A DNA stretch of 55,364 nucleotides from an uncultured Ignavibacteria bacterium (GCA_903862655.1 CAIOZA010000086.1:1-55364); one strand, 5' to 3'; counted from the first letter of the stretch, positions 45,797 to 55,307 are shown. Numbers and translations are program-made. The notes: generated from the sequence alone by a model not told the origin.

Positions 45797-46181
45797 ATAA
45801 ACTATCGATAACCTTCTTTAGCTTGGTTCTAACATCCAGAGCTACATCACCGAGTGCTTCATTCTGCACTGACATCATCGATGCCATTGGATCGATTGCA
45901 GCTATTTCAGTCTGACCATCATTAACTTCCTGAACAATTACATTGCAGGGGAGCATAGTTCCTATTTTATCTTCAGCAATAAGTGCTTTGTATGCATGGC
46001 TAGGACTGCAAGCACCAAGAATGCGATATTTTTTGAAATCAACATCCAATTTTTTCTTGAAAGTTGCTGTTACATCAATTTCTGAAATGATTCCGAATCC
46101 TTCATTGGCAAGAGATTCAGTAATTATAATGATGGCTTCATCGAAACCCTTGTCTATAGTTTTTGCAAAATAATAGCTCAT
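45795..46181 (-). CDS. DUF302 domain protein
   Basis: This 128-residue protein is a single DUF302 domain, seen in the order DEAIIIITESLANEGFGIIS, then EIDVTATFKKKLDVDFKKYR, then ILGACSPSHAYKAL and GTMLPCNVIVQE. The conserved cysteine of GACSP and the PCN segment are family marks. The family's role is not established; members are often small cytosolic proteins linked to redox or metal genes. It is convergent with the lipocalin-like gene. Confidence 0.9.
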   Translation of the reverse strand: MSYYFAKTIDKGFDEAIIIITESLANEGFGIISEIDVTATFKKKLDVDFKKYRILGACSPSHAYKALIAEDKIGTMLPCNVIVQEVNDGQTEIAAIDPMASMMSVQNEALGDVALDVRTKLKKVIDSL

Positions 46182-46330
46182 TTATCACCTAGATTTAGTT
46201 GTTAAAAAAAAACATTAACGATCGAAACAACTTATTATTTTACCTTTTAGCAATACACTTACTACTTTGATTTAATTCAATATTTCAATAAATTAAAAGT
46301 TGCTTAATTTACAAATTTGCGATATTATTT

Positions 46331-46687
46331 ATGAATCTTAATATTCAAATATTTGGCACTCCAAAGTGCCAGGAAACGAACAAAGCTCTAAGATTTTTCA
46401 AGGAACGAGGAATCAAAGTTCATTCAGTGGACTTACGTGAAAAACCACTCGCAAAAGGTGAGTTGGACAATATCTCACGATCTGTACCAATTGAAAAGCT
46501 AATTGACAGAGAATCCAAAGAGTACGACAGACTAGGATTAGAACACATGATTTACGATACTTTTGAAAAATTACTAGAGTATCCTTTGCTAATAAAAACA
46601 CCGATAGTCAGAAACGGCAAGATTTCGACTTCGGGCTATTGTCCTGAGATCTGGAAAGAGTGGATTAATTCAGCAAAAGCAAAATAA
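46331..46687 (+). CDS. ArsC/Spx-family protein
   Basis: The 118-residue product has the ArsC/Spx thioredoxin fold: GTPKCQETNKALRFFKERGI at the N-terminus, with the single redox cysteine, then HSVDLREKPL, and the cis-proline segment LLIKTPIVRNGK. It lacks the CxxC of Spx, so it is closer to ArsC-type reductases or YffB-like proteins; a role as arsenate reductase is not supported by neighbours. It is followed 18 bp later by an APC permease gene on the same strand. Confidence 0.88.
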   Translation: MNLNIQIFGTPKCQETNKALRFFKERGIKVHSVDLREKPLAKGELDNISRSVPIEKLIDRESKEYDRLGLEHMIYDTFEKLLEYPLLIKTPIVRNGKISTSGYCPEIWKEWINSAKAK

Positions 46688-46705
46688 ATTCAGAATAAAG
46701 ATACA

Positions 46706-48169
46706 ATGATAGATACTAAAGCAAAACTATTACAAAAACTTGGACTCTTCACAACAATAGCACTTGTTGTAGGAGCAATGATAGGTTCCGGTATTTTCAA
46801 AAAACCGGCTGTAATGGCATCGCAGCTTGGATCACCTGAATTGTTGCTAATAGTTTGGGTTGTTGCTGGAATAATAACATTTTTTGGTGCACTGACAAAT
46901 ACTGAGATAGCAGGAATGATCTCAGAAACTGGCGGACAGTATATATACTTTCAAAAAATGTACGGAGATTTTACGGCTTATCTGTATGGCTGGGCGATGT
47001 TCTCGATTGTGCAGGCAGGATCAATTGCCTCGATTACCTACGTTTTTGCTGAATACACACAGTATTTCTTTGTTTTACCCCGATTTCCGATAGCTGTTGA
47101 GAATGCGTGGATACTACATATTCCATTTATTGGAGATATTTATCCAATACAAAACTTAGGGGTAAAAGTATTAGCAATAATTGTAATAAATTTTCTTAGT
47201 GCGGTGAATTATTTTGGAGTAGTTTTTGGCGGTAGAGTTGCAAACTTCTTTTCGACAATGAAAGTTGCCGCAATTCTTCTTTTGGTTGTACTTGGGTTCA
47301 CTATTGGTAATGGTTCATTTGATCATTTCACTTTGCAGTCAACTGTTACACATCACGCTAACTCCTTCTCACTTATCCTTGCGATTACAGCCGCACTGTC
47401 AGGGGCATTCTGGGCTTATGACGGATGGAACAATATAACTTATATTGCAGGAGAAGTGAAAAACGCACAGAAGAACATTCCGCTTGGCTTATTTTGGGGA
47501 ACAATAATCGTTGTCATAGTCTATATCCTGATCAATCTTGCATATTTATATATTTTGCCAATTGATGTGATGAGTAAATCTACTCTAGTGGCTGCTGATG
47601 CTGCCCGGACATTCCTGGGCAACTTCGGCGGTGCCTTTGTTGCAGCTTCTGTAATGATTTCAACTTTCGGCACATCTAATGGAACGATAATGGTATCGGC
47701 ACGAGTTTACTATGCCATGGCCGATAAGAAAATGTTTTTTCCATCGCTGGCATCAGTTCATCCAAAGTTTCAAACCCCGGGAGTATCGCTCATTGTTCAG
47801 GCATTATGGTCTAGTCTACTCATATTAAGCGGAACGTTCGACACATTGACAGATATGTTGATTTTTGTCAGCTGGATATTTTATGGTATGGGTGCTTATG
47901 GTGTATTCATACTGAGGAAGAAGATGCCTGATACTTTTAGACCATATAAAGTATGGGGCTATCCCTATGTACCAGCAATATTTGTTATTTTTTCTGCATT
48001 TTTTCTTGGGATAACTTTGTACAATGACATTAATAATTATGTCCTGAATAATTTTGCTAAGGGCGAACCCAGAATCATAAAATCGCTCTTCGGACTTATG
48101 TTTGTAGCAATAGGAATCCCGTTTTATATATATTTTAAGAAAAGACTAAATAAGAATCAAAATGTATAA
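46706..48169 (+). CDS. APC-superfamily amino acid permease
   Basis: The 487-residue membrane protein has about twelve hydrophobic segments. The first carries the substrate-binding signature [20 protein letters not shown] (about 23-42), and [16 protein letters not shown] follows. The order and GSGIF motif match L-type amino acid exchangers and related bacterial transporters. It probably moves amino acids across the inner membrane; specificity is unknown. It lies between the ArsC/Spx-like and Sua5/YciO genes, all on the plus strand and closely spaced. Confidence 0.92.
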   Translation: MIDTKAKLLQKLGLFTTIALVVGAMIGSGIFKKPAVMASQLGSPELLLIVWVVAGIITFFGALTNTEIAGMISETGGQYIYFQKMYGDFTAYLYGWAMFSIVQAGSIASITYVFAEYTQYFFVLPRFPIAVENAWILHIPFIGDIYPIQNLGVKVLAIIVINFLSAVNYFGVVFGGRVANFFSTMKVAAILLLVVLGFTIGNGSFDHFTLQSTVTHHANSFSLILAITAALSGAFWAYDGWNNITYIAGEVKNAQKNIPLGLFWGTIIVVIVYILINLAYLYILPIDVMSKSTLVAADAARTFLGNFGGAFVAASVMISTFGTSNGTIMVSARVYYAMADKKMFFPSLASVHPKFQTPGVSLIVQALWSSLLILSGTFDTLTDMLIFVSWIFYGMGAYGVFILRKKMPDTFRPYKVWGYPYVPAIFVIFSAFFLGITLYNDINNYVLNNFAKGEPRIIKSLFGLMFVAIGIPFYIYFKKRLNKNQNV

Positions 48170-48189
48170 AGATAGAACGAGAAGTTGAA

Positions 48190-48834
48190 ATGGACACAGA
48201 AATTCTAACGATTCATTCGGAAACACCTGAACTGAGGAAGATCAGAAAGGTTGTCGATGCATTAAAATCGGGAGCTGTAATTCTTTATCCGACTGACACA
48301 GGATTCACACTTGGCTGTGAGCTTTCGAACAAAAATGCAATCGAAAGAATCAGACAAATTCGTAATCTTCCTCCCAACAAAGAGATGACTTTTTTGTGCT
48401 CTTCTTTGGCTAACATAGCAGAATTTGCTACAGTATCGAATTTTGCATACAGAACAATTAAGAGGCTGATTCCCGGACCTTATACTTTGATTCTTCCTGC
48501 TTCGAGATTAGTGCCAAAATTTGCTGTAGATATGAAGAGGAAAACATCTGGTATTCGTGTTCCTGACAACATACTCTCCCAGCTGCTGCTCCAGGAAATG
48601 GAGGAACCTCTAATATCCATCAGTGCCAGATCAAATGATGGCGACGCTTATTCTGATCCGGATGATTTGTTTGAAAAATTTGCACCTATGGTAGATGTAG
48701 CTGTAAATTCGGATACCTATTACTTTCAGGGGGAATCGACTGTTATAGACATGACAACCGATAATTTTAAAATAATCCGACAGGGTGCCGGAATTACTAA
48801 GGCACTGGAATATATCGATATTACAGAAGAATAA
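48190..48834 (+). CDS. Sua5/YciO/YrdC/YwlC-family protein
   Basis: This 214-residue protein is a YrdC-fold enzyme, the domain that makes threonylcarbamoyl-AMP for the tRNA modification t6A. Marks are GAVILYPTDTGFTLGCELSN (28-47), the RIRQIRNLPPNKEMTFLC segment, and PGPYTLILPAS. The region SGIRVPDN and the closing DIIRQGAG-like sequence (IIRQGAG) are also typical. The general sequence, with NLPPNKEMTFLC, is nearer to the YciO subgroup, which binds the same ligands but does not always make t6A. A true TsaC/Sua5 may be elsewhere. Confidence 0.87.
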   Translation: MDTEILTIHSETPELRKIRKVVDALKSGAVILYPTDTGFTLGCELSNKNAIERIRQIRNLPPNKEMTFLCSSLANIAEFATVSNFAYRTIKRLIPGPYTLILPASRLVPKFAVDMKRKTSGIRVPDNILSQLLLQEMEEPLISISARSNDGDAYSDPDDLFEKFAPMVDVAVNSDTYYFQGESTVIDMTTDNFKIIRQGAGITKALEYIDITEE

Positions 48835-48844
48835 ATCATTCTAA

Positions 48845-48868
48845 AATATTTTTCAATTGAAAAATATT
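48845..48868. promoter_or_regulatory. Perfect 24-bp AT-rich palindrome upstream of clpB
   Basis: The sequence aatatttttcaattg and its mirror half form a perfect inverted repeat, 52 bp ahead of the clpB-like start. It has no T run to act as a simple terminator of the Sua5/YciO gene on the plus strand. It is not a CIRCE element. It may be a regulator site. Confidence 0.5.
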
Positions 48869-48919
48869 AATTAAACGTCTAACAGATAGTAAATATGATC
48901 TTTGTTCATAGGAGATAAA

Positions 48920-50227
48920 ATGGACTTTCAGAAATTGACTATTAAAGCGCAGAACGCTGTGGCTACTGCTCAGGAAATTGCATCGAATTACGACAATCAG
49001 GCTTTGGAGATTATTCATCTGTTTGCAGCATTAATTCAGGATTCAGCCGGTGTATCTTCTGATCTGATACAAAAGCAGGGTACAAACCTCAATCACCTGA
49101 AAATTAAAATCAACGAGGAACTTGAAAAAATGCCGAAAGTTGCTGGCGGATCAGGTCAGTACATGTCGCCACAGCTATCCACATTAATAGATAATTCAAT
49201 CAAGATCGCCAAAACAATGCATGATGAGTACGTGAGTACTGAACATCTTTTGATAGCAATACTAGAAAGCAGTTCGAATGCCGGCAAGATATTAAAAGAA
49301 CAGGGTATAACAAGTGACGGTCTGAAGCAGGCTGTGGTTCAGATCAGAGGCGGCAGAGCAGTAACAGATCAGAATCAGGAAGAAACATACAATGCGTTGC
49401 GTAAATATGGAATTATGCTTAACGAAGTGGCTAAGGAAGGCAAGATTGATCCGGTAATCGGCAGACAGGAAGAAATACGGCGTGTACTGCAAGTTCTTTC
49501 ACGAAGAACAAAGAACAACCCGATATTGATAGGTGAGCCCGGTGTGGGCAAAACAGCTATTGTTGAAGGGATAGCCCAGAGAATAGTTTCAGGCGATGTA
49601 CCGGAATCCCTGAAAACAAAGCAGGTGGTAACGTTAGACATGGGAGCTCTTGTTGCAGGGACACAATTCCGTGGACAGTTCGAAGAAAGATTGAAAGCCG
49701 TGATTAAGGAAGTTACAGATTCAAACGGACAGATAATTCTCTTCATTGATGAAATTCATACTCTTATAGGAGCCGGGGCAACAACAGGTAGTATGGATGC
49801 AGCAAATATACTGAAACCGGCCCTTGCTCGCGGGGATCTGAGATGCATCGGTGCAACAACAATCGATGAATACCACAAGTATTTGGAAAAGGATGCTGCA
49901 TTGGAGAGAAGATTTCAGAAAGTAATTATTGATGAACCTAATGTCGATGATACTATTTCAATTCTGCGGGGATTGAAGGAACGTTATGAAGTTCATCATG
50001 GTGTCAGGATAACTGACGCATCACTTATTGCAGCGGCAGAACTATCAAACAGATATATCACCGATAGATTTTTACCCGATAAAGCGATAGATTTGGTTGA
50101 TGAAGCAGCAAGCAGACTTAGGCTTGAGATAGATTCAATGCCCGAAGAACTTGACACAATCGAAAGAAAAATCAGACAATTGGAGATCGAAAAGCAGGCA
50201 TTGATTAGAGAGATAAATATAAAATAA
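48920..50227 (+). CDS. clpB: ClpB-like disaggregase, truncated after the first ATPase domain
   Basis: The 435 residues cover only the first half of ClpB (normally about 860). Present are the N-terminal Clp repeat domain (about 1-145), the first AAA+ domain with Walker A GEPGVGKT (205-212), Walker B LFIDE (about 274-278) and arginine-finger ALERRFQ (328-334), and the first few turns of the middle-domain coiled coil ([17 protein letters not shown]). Then comes a stop. The middle domain and second AAA+ domain are missing, and no trace of them lies downstream. AGGAG precedes the ATG at 48920. It could not disaggregate by itself; it may be a relic, or a partial protein alongside a full ClpB elsewhere. 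The last 64 bp are repeated at 51026-51089. Confidence 0.88.
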   Translation: MDFQKLTIKAQNAVATAQEIASNYDNQALEIIHLFAALIQDSAGVSSDLIQKQGTNLNHLKIKINEELEKMPKVAGGSGQYMSPQLSTLIDNSIKIAKTMHDEYVSTEHLLIAILESSSNAGKILKEQGITSDGLKQAVVQIRGGRAVTDQNQEETYNALRKYGIMLNEVAKEGKIDPVIGRQEEIRRVLQVLSRRTKNNPILIGEPGVGKTAIVEGIAQRIVSGDVPESLKTKQVVTLDMGALVAGTQFRGQFEERLKAVIKEVTDSNGQIILFIDEIHTLIGAGATTGSMDAANILKPALARGDLRCIGATTIDEYHKYLEKDAALERRFQKVIIDEPNVDDTISILRGLKERYEVHHGVRITDASLIAAAELSNRYITDRFLPDKAIDLVDEAASRLRLEIDSMPEELDTIERKIRQLEIEKQALIREINIK

Positions 50228-50231
50228 AAAG
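50168..50231 (+). repeat. 64-bp direct repeat, copy at the clpB 3' end
   Basis: This covers the last 20 codons of the truncated clpB gene, the stop codon and four bases. It matches 51026-51089 at 61 of 64 positions. The PIN toxin-antitoxin cassette lies between the two copies. Confidence 0.95.
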
Positions 50232-50277
50232 TATTGAATCATCTCTTATAAATTGTAACGAATTTTTTTCTGGATGA

Positions 50278-50775
50278 TTGGTGGATAAAAAGCTTAAAAT
50301 ATATTTAGATACTTCCGTGATAAATTTTCTGTTTGCTGATGATGCACCAGAGAAAAAGGAAGTGACTATTGATTTTTTTGAGAATTATGTTTTGAAAGAA
50401 ACATATCTCGTCTATATTTCTTCTATCGTTATTGAAGAAATTGAGAGAACAAATGATTTAATTAAACGTGAAAAATTGCTAAATATTCTTAAAAGATATC
50501 CAATAAAATTTATAGAAAATATAGATTCCGAAGAAGTACTTTTTTTAGCCAAAGAATATTTAAATAATAATATTCTTCCAAGGAATTCCGAAGCAGATGC
50601 TTTGCATGTGGCAATTTCGACTATAAATCAAATTGACATTTTATTATCATGGAATTTCAAGCATTTAGCGAATTACCAGAGAAAGAAGAAAATTCAGATA
50701 GTAAATTTACAAAATAATTACACGTACCCTATCGATATTTTAACTCCAATGGAGGTTCTAAATGAAAACGCATAA
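50278..50775 (+). CDS. PIN-domain toxin
   Basis: A 165-residue PIN-fold RNase. The acidic active-site residues are visible: Asp in IYLDTSVINFLF (about 9-20), Glu in IVIEEIERT (about 48-56), and Asp in NSEADALHVAIS (about 103-114) and IDILLSWNFKHLANY. The WNFKHL ending is typical of the subgroup that pairs with a small antitoxin. The start codon is TTG at 50278 or GTG at 50281; no ATG is in frame. It overlaps the following small gene by 14 bp. Its base composition is more AT-rich than clpB and it sits between direct repeats, so it was probably acquired. Confidence 0.88.
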   Translation: MVDKKLKIYLDTSVINFLFADDAPEKKEVTIDFFENYVLKETYLVYISSIVIEEIERTNDLIKREKLLNILKRYPIKFIENIDSEEVLFLAKEYLNNNILPRNSEADALHVAISTINQIDILLSWNFKHLANYQRKKKIQIVNLQNNYTYPIDILTPMEVLNENA

Positions 50776-50947
50776 TCATTGTGAGATATCTAAATCGCAA
50801 ATTGAAGTTTGGGAATGGAAAGAATCCATTCATGAAGAAGTAAAAGACTTGAGTATTGAGGACGGTTTGAAATACATTATCAAGAAATCCATCAAAACGA
50901 AAGAAATATTTTTAGATGAGATAGAAAATGCTCTAGCAACTGCATAG
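50762..50947 (+). CDS. Putative antitoxin partner of the PIN toxin
   Basis: The 61-residue product has the order VWEWKESIHEEVKDLSIEDG, then LKYIIKKS, a helix-rich sequence like the small partners found next to PIN toxins of this type. It has no clear DNA-binding domain. GGAGG lies 7 bp before the ATG, a far better ribosome site than that of the toxin, which fits more abundant antitoxin. Function is inferred from the overlap with the toxin and family resemblance. Confidence 0.75.
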   Translation: MKTHNHCEISKSQIEVWEWKESIHEEVKDLSIEDGLKYIIKKSIKTKEIFLDEIENALATA

Positions 50948-51019
50948 ATTGTTGAAATATTTTGGATTGTTCTTTTATTTTTCATTTAATTAGTAGATTG
51001 CATTTTATATATTAATTCA

Positions 51020-51089
51020 ATGGACAAAATCAGACAACCGGAGATCAAAAAGCAGGCATTGATTAGAGAGATAAATATAAAATAAAAAG
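51020..51089 (+). repeat. Direct repeat of the clpB 3' end beyond the PIN cassette
   Basis: This is the second copy (51026-51089) of the repeat at 50168-50231, with changes at three positions. It opens a short frame from the ATG at 51020 that would encode [20 protein letters not shown] and one more residue before the same stop codon. It is probably not a real gene but a relic of the duplication. A terminator follows directly. Confidence 0.92.
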
Positions 51090-51096
51090 GTAAAAA

Positions 51097-51158
51097 TTCA
51101 GGGATTATCTGAAGATACTTTGTAAGACTGATTCAGCAATACATTCAGACAATCCCTT
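51097..51158. terminator. Terminator-like hairpin between convergent units
   Basis: The arms agggattatctga and tcagacaatccct pair with one G-U around a long loop, and the plus strand continues with tttaattt while the minus strand runs into attttta. It lies between the repeat copy and the TldE-like gene, so it can serve both. Confidence 0.65.
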
Positions 51159-51163
51159 TTAAT

Positions 51164-52921
51164 TTACTTTTTCATTGTTAAAGGATTTTTTAGAAACGGA
51201 AGCTTGGGAAAATCCTGTTCCACGGGCTTCAGTTCACTATCTTCAAATAAAAGTGCCGGAACTACTACAGATGCTTCCACATACTGACTTCCACCTGAAA
51301 TATATGGCGAAGTAACGGCAGGTGCCAGCAAATTCAGCGCATAAGGAGTATCACCAACTGAAAGGATATCCTTAAATGACTGAGGTGTAAAGCCCTTAAG
51401 TTCGCATCCTCTAATCAACTCTTCCTTTCCGTCGGGAGAAATTTTATATGCTTCCAGAACGGGAATACTTGTTTGGAACTGTCCCATTGGATAATTTCCG
51501 GATGTTAGCCTGAAAATTGTAGTAAACAAGATATTTGGATCCATAATTTTTTTGATGATTATGCCGAAAGGAAGTTCCCGATCCTTGCAGAGTTTCATCA
51601 TTTGTTCTTTTAGCTCATCATACGATTGAGTTTTGCTCTTGTCGCCACTCAAAATTAAGTTACCAAACATTGGTGCTCCACCCCTTTGATGTCCGTTTGA
51701 CTGCCGAACACGCTTTGTGGGAACACGGGATGAGAGCAGACTTCTAAGAAAACCATTATCGACCAAATCAACATTTTCAGCCTGCAAACCGTCATCATCA
51801 ATAACGAAATTTCCCATCAATTCTGTATTTCCATATTTGGTAAGTAATGGCTGTTCTTTTACTGAAATAAATTCAGGCAGTACACGACCGCCGATTTTAT
51901 TCTGGAAAGCAGTGTAACGCTCGTTGTCCTGAAAACCCTGATCAGTAATTTGTTCACGTTGTGTGACCAAATTTGGAGCAAATACGTTTGCAAAGAGCTG
52001 GGCTGATGCATAGCTATCAAACATTATCGGACCAGAGTAAGGCTCGTCGAGAGATTTTGAAGTGTTAGTTGCCGAAATTTTGCTTGCAAGATTATTAGAA
52101 GCAGAAAGAATTGAATCAACCGAAGGAAGATCCTGGGGATTCTTTGAAAAGAAAGTTATGAAATTTGCAATCGGCATTCCATCCTCTGCTTGCGAGGAGG
52201 CTACAATTTCCACCCCAGTATGGTAGTCAGTTTTGATATACTCAATTCCTTCGCTATTCACATAATAAACTGTCTCGGGTAAATATTCTACACTAGCTGT
52301 AGTCATCTGTAAATCAGAATATTTATTGAACTGAGCGGAGATCAGTTTTGTAAGATTCTCAAATTTCTTTACATCAAATGCCGGGCATTCCGACATATCG
52401 AAATGCTTCTGGGGTGGCACCTGAAGAAAATCATAAGTCGTATCCTTGCGTACACGATTCTTGATTGTTGTCATCTTTTTTGTATAAGTCTCAGTAACCT
52501 GTTTGTAAGCTGCGTCAGTAGCAAGCCACAACTCTCTTCTGAGTGACTGATAATCAGCTTCTACAGGGAGGCTTCTGCCTTTGAAACGTTCTTCCTCATC
52601 GCCACTTCCGAAGAAGCTAAGTCCAAAATCAAAGAAGTTTGAATTGTCGAACTTGTAGCTTCCTACACGAAGTCCAACACTTACATGAGCGGTTTTACTG
52701 TTATTGGATTCAATCAAACTGCCATTTGCAGCTCTGATTGAGTAATTGTTACCCATTGTAACCTTATACTCAATGTAGTATGGTTTTTCGAGATTACCGA
52801 TAGTGAGTTCGGTCATCGAGCGTTTGATTTCGTCTCTCATTGCCCGCATAAGTTCATCGTTTGCGACAGCAATATAAGTAGCAGAACAGAATATAGCGAG
52901 AATTAAATATTTTTTTAACAT
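51164..52921 (-). CDS. Secreted TldE/PmbA-like protein
   Basis: The 585-residue product has a signal peptide (about 1-20) and the TldD/PmbA fold. The middle segment SGPIMFDSYASAQLFANVF lies where TldD has its HExxxH metal site, and here there is none, so this is the catalytically silent partner (TldE type). The C-terminal part has GFTPQSFKDILSVGD and SPYISGGSQYVEASVVVPAL, the usual order of the family. In the cytosolic TldD/TldE complex, TldD cuts unfolded peptides; this pair would work outside the cytoplasm. It starts 11 bp after a PH-like membrane gene, which in turn follows the TldD gene. Confidence 0.88.
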   Translation of the reverse strand: MLKKYLILAIFCSATYIAVANDELMRAMRDEIKRSMTELTIGNLEKPYYIEYKVTMGNNYSIRAANGSLIESNNSKTAHVSVGLRVGSYKFDNSNFFDFGLSFFGSGDEEERFKGRSLPVEADYQSLRRELWLATDAAYKQVTETYTKKMTTIKNRVRKDTTYDFLQVPPQKHFDMSECPAFDVKKFENLTKLISAQFNKYSDLQMTTASVEYLPETVYYVNSEGIEYIKTDYHTGVEIVASSQAEDGMPIANFITFFSKNPQDLPSVDSILSASNNLASKISATNTSKSLDEPYSGPIMFDSYASAQLFANVFAPNLVTQREQITDQGFQDNERYTAFQNKIGGRVLPEFISVKEQPLLTKYGNTELMGNFVIDDDGLQAENVDLVDNGFLRSLLSSRVPTKRVRQSNGHQRGGAPMFGNLILSGDKSKTQSYDELKEQMMKLCKDRELPFGIIIKKIMDPNILFTTIFRLTSGNYPMGQFQTSIPVLEAYKISPDGKEELIRGCELKGFTPQSFKDILSVGDTPYALNLLAPAVTSPYISGGSQYVEASVVVPALLFEDSELKPVEQDFPKLPFLKNPLTMKK

Positions 52922-52932
52922 AATGGTTTCCG

Positions 52933-53463
52933 TTATTGTTTTCCTAGAATTTGATTGATAGCGTGCAACAAATCATGTGGTTTTTGAGAACCGAGAAGCA
53001 GCTTCTTACCGTTAGCCAGCTCCAGATATACACCCATATTTCCTCTTACGTTATAGCAGGAAGTACGGGTTTTCATGTTATATCTTATTCCCCATCCGCC
53101 AAAGTCTCTGAGTGGCTTGTAAACACGGGATTCGCAGAATAAAATCTGTATCGCTTCAATCTTTCTGAATTTATTTATAAATGGTACGTAGCGATAGTAT
53201 AGTCCTTCTTTTGCAACAATGATAACCAGATTGCTTTTGATAAATAGGACGAATAGTGCTGTTGTTATTGTTACAACAAAAAATCCTACAAGAATGAGAC
53301 CGAAATCAGGCATTGGATGTGTTCCGAATGGAATATCGAGCACAATCTGGAGGTAGAATCCATAAACATAAAGAAAATTCATAAAAACCCACAAAAAAGT
53401 AGCAACCACAATCATGAATGTATTGCGGAATCTCTGTTCTTCTTTGTAGATTATTTCTGTCAT
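52933..53463 (-). CDS. Membrane protein with PH-like domain
   Basis: This 176-residue protein has two membrane segments (about 14-38 and 50-75) followed by a PH-like domain (about 80-172), marked by VAKEGLYYRYVPFIN, GGWGIRYNMKTRTSCYNVRG and the strand VYLELANGKKLLLGSQ. Its ATG at 53463 is one base after the stop codon of the TldD gene (coupled translation), and an upstream start within the TldD gene is unlikely. It may anchor or assist the secreted TldD/TldE pair. The family is not one I can name firmly. Confidence 0.75.
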   Translation of the reverse strand: MTEIIYKEEQRFRNTFMIVVATFLWVFMNFLYVYGFYLQIVLDIPFGTHPMPDFGLILVGFFVVTITTALFVLFIKSNLVIIVAKEGLYYRYVPFINKFRKIEAIQILFCESRVYKPLRDFGGWGIRYNMKTRTSCYNVRGNMGVYLELANGKKLLLGSQKPHDLLHAINQILGKQ

Positions 53464-53464
53464 A

Positions 53465-55147
53465 TTATCTTGCAGTCTTAGTATCTGGTGATTCCAAAAT
53501 AGGTAGTTTAGCTTGCGATTTTGCTTTTTTCTGTGCTTCAATCAGCGATACCAACAAACTTGGTGAGCTAGCCGAGACCGGAACTCCACCTGATTCTGCA
53601 CCACAAACACCGTTGAAAATGCCGATGTCATCACCGGCAGCTATTACATTCGAAAATGTTGTTAACGGTGTACCGATCAGATCCACACCCCGGACAATTT
53701 CATCGGGTCTGCCATCAACGAAAATCTTGTAAACCAATAATGGAAGCACGTTGAAAGAGTTAGGAACAGTTCTGCCAGTAAAAGTAAAACCACCCTGAAC
53801 TACGCTGAAATACAGACCGAATTCTTTATCCTGCTTTTTACATTCATCACGCAACATATTCTTTAACTCTGCAACTGGCTTGGTTTTTTTGGCAATTACC
53901 ATTAGATTTGACTGGCGAGATACGGCTGAATATCCCGGTTGCTTTCTACCATGACCATTTGAATTCGAGAATCCCTCAATCGGTGATCTAGACATCAGGA
54001 AACCCTTGAAGATACCATCTTTTACGGTCACAACTTTTTGTCCCTTTACTCCCTGATCATCGTAAATATAGTATCCGGCAAGAGGTTTATTGTTGAGTAT
54101 TTTAGCACTTGGATCGAATACAACATCAATGAAATCGGGAAGAATTTTTTTATCTGTATAACCCTTAAATGTCTGGCTGGAGTTTGGATCCTTCTGACGA
54201 TGCCCCTCTACCCTATGACCGAAAATTTCGTGGAAGAACACACCAGAGGCCTCTCCAGATAAAATCGCAGGACCTGAGAATGTGGACATCAAAGGTGCTG
54301 TCCTTAGCGCCTGCAGAGTAGTTACCATCTGATTAAGGTCATTAATCATTTCTGTTTCAGAAGGCATATCTTCGGGCTTATAAGCGAAGTAACTTTTATA
54401 TAGCGGTAGATTCATTCCATCTTCGGCTTTGGTTCTACCCGATATGAAAACCCGAACTGTGGGTTCCCATGACTCAAGTTCTGTTCCCTCGTTTGACACA
54501 AAAATCTTATGCAAAAGTTCGGCATTGAAGGATACCTGTCCATCATATATCCATGGATATTGAATAAATACAGCTGAAAGCTTGCGAAGACGATCCGACC
54601 AGTAAGCCGTATCAACCTGCATGGTAACCTTATCACCGAAATATTTTGCAGGACCCTCATGGCTGAAGTCAGCTGAGCTGTCCTCTTCTGCAACTTTCAC
54701 AGCCTTGTTAGTCTGTGCCTTTTCGTATGTCTCGATTGCTTTTTTGTAAGTTCTGTCTGTCGCATACCAGATTGCAAGCTTAATAGGAGCAACATCATCT
54801 TCGATAGGCAGATCCACTGATGTTCGTCCTGAGCCGAAGCTGAACGAAGCTCCACGAATAATATGTGTATTATCAAACTTGTAATCTCCAACGCGAAGAT
54901 CGATATCAAGTATTCTTTTCTTATCGATAATGCCAACTTCAATTTTACCAAAAGAAGCGACCAGAGTGGTATGGCTTACATCGCCAATGGAATACGAAAG
55001 GTAATACGGAGGTTTATCCTCCTTTTTTAGCTCATTAATTGAGCGGTTCAGTTCTTCTTTTGTTGTTTGCATGATAACCGATTCGGCAGCAAAAGCTGGA
55101 AGTGACAGGCAAAACGCAAGGATTGATATAATAAACTTATTTCTCAT
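53465..55147 (-). CDS. Secreted TldD-like metalloprotease
   Basis: The 560-residue protein has a signal peptide (about 1-20) and the catalytic TldD segment FFHEIFGHRVEGHRQKD (304-320), whose His306, Glu307 and His311 form the HExxxH zinc site. The rest follows the family order, with GGFTFTGRTVPNSFNVLPLL and GVCGAESGGVPVSASSPSLL near the end. TldD with TldE hydrolyses unfolded or linear peptides such as microcin precursors; with a signal peptide, this one would act in the periplasm or outside. It heads an operon with the PH-like membrane protein and the TldE-like gene. Confidence 0.93.
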   Translation of the reverse strand: MRNKFIISILAFCLSLPAFAAESVIMQTTKEELNRSINELKKEDKPPYYLSYSIGDVSHTTLVASFGKIEVGIIDKKRILDIDLRVGDYKFDNTHIIRGASFSFGSGRTSVDLPIEDDVAPIKLAIWYATDRTYKKAIETYEKAQTNKAVKVAEEDSSADFSHEGPAKYFGDKVTMQVDTAYWSDRLRKLSAVFIQYPWIYDGQVSFNAELLHKIFVSNEGTELESWEPTVRVFISGRTKAEDGMNLPLYKSYFAYKPEDMPSETEMINDLNQMVTTLQALRTAPLMSTFSGPAILSGEASGVFFHEIFGHRVEGHRQKDPNSSQTFKGYTDKKILPDFIDVVFDPSAKILNNKPLAGYYIYDDQGVKGQKVVTVKDGIFKGFLMSRSPIEGFSNSNGHGRKQPGYSAVSRQSNLMVIAKKTKPVAELKNMLRDECKKQDKEFGLYFSVVQGGFTFTGRTVPNSFNVLPLLVYKIFVDGRPDEIVRGVDLIGTPLTTFSNVIAAGDDIGIFNGVCGAESGGVPVSASSPSLLVSLIEAQKKAKSQAKLPILESPDTKTAR

Positions 55148-55307
55148 CTATACCCTAAAATAATAATATTCGATTTTTATTAAGAAAAAATTAGACGAAT
55201 AAGTGGGCTAATTAGGATAAATTTTCGGATTTTATGTAACTTTTTGTAGTTTTAAGTTATATTAATAATGTAAGATTGACATTATCAATAATTCTATTAG
55301 TAGTATT

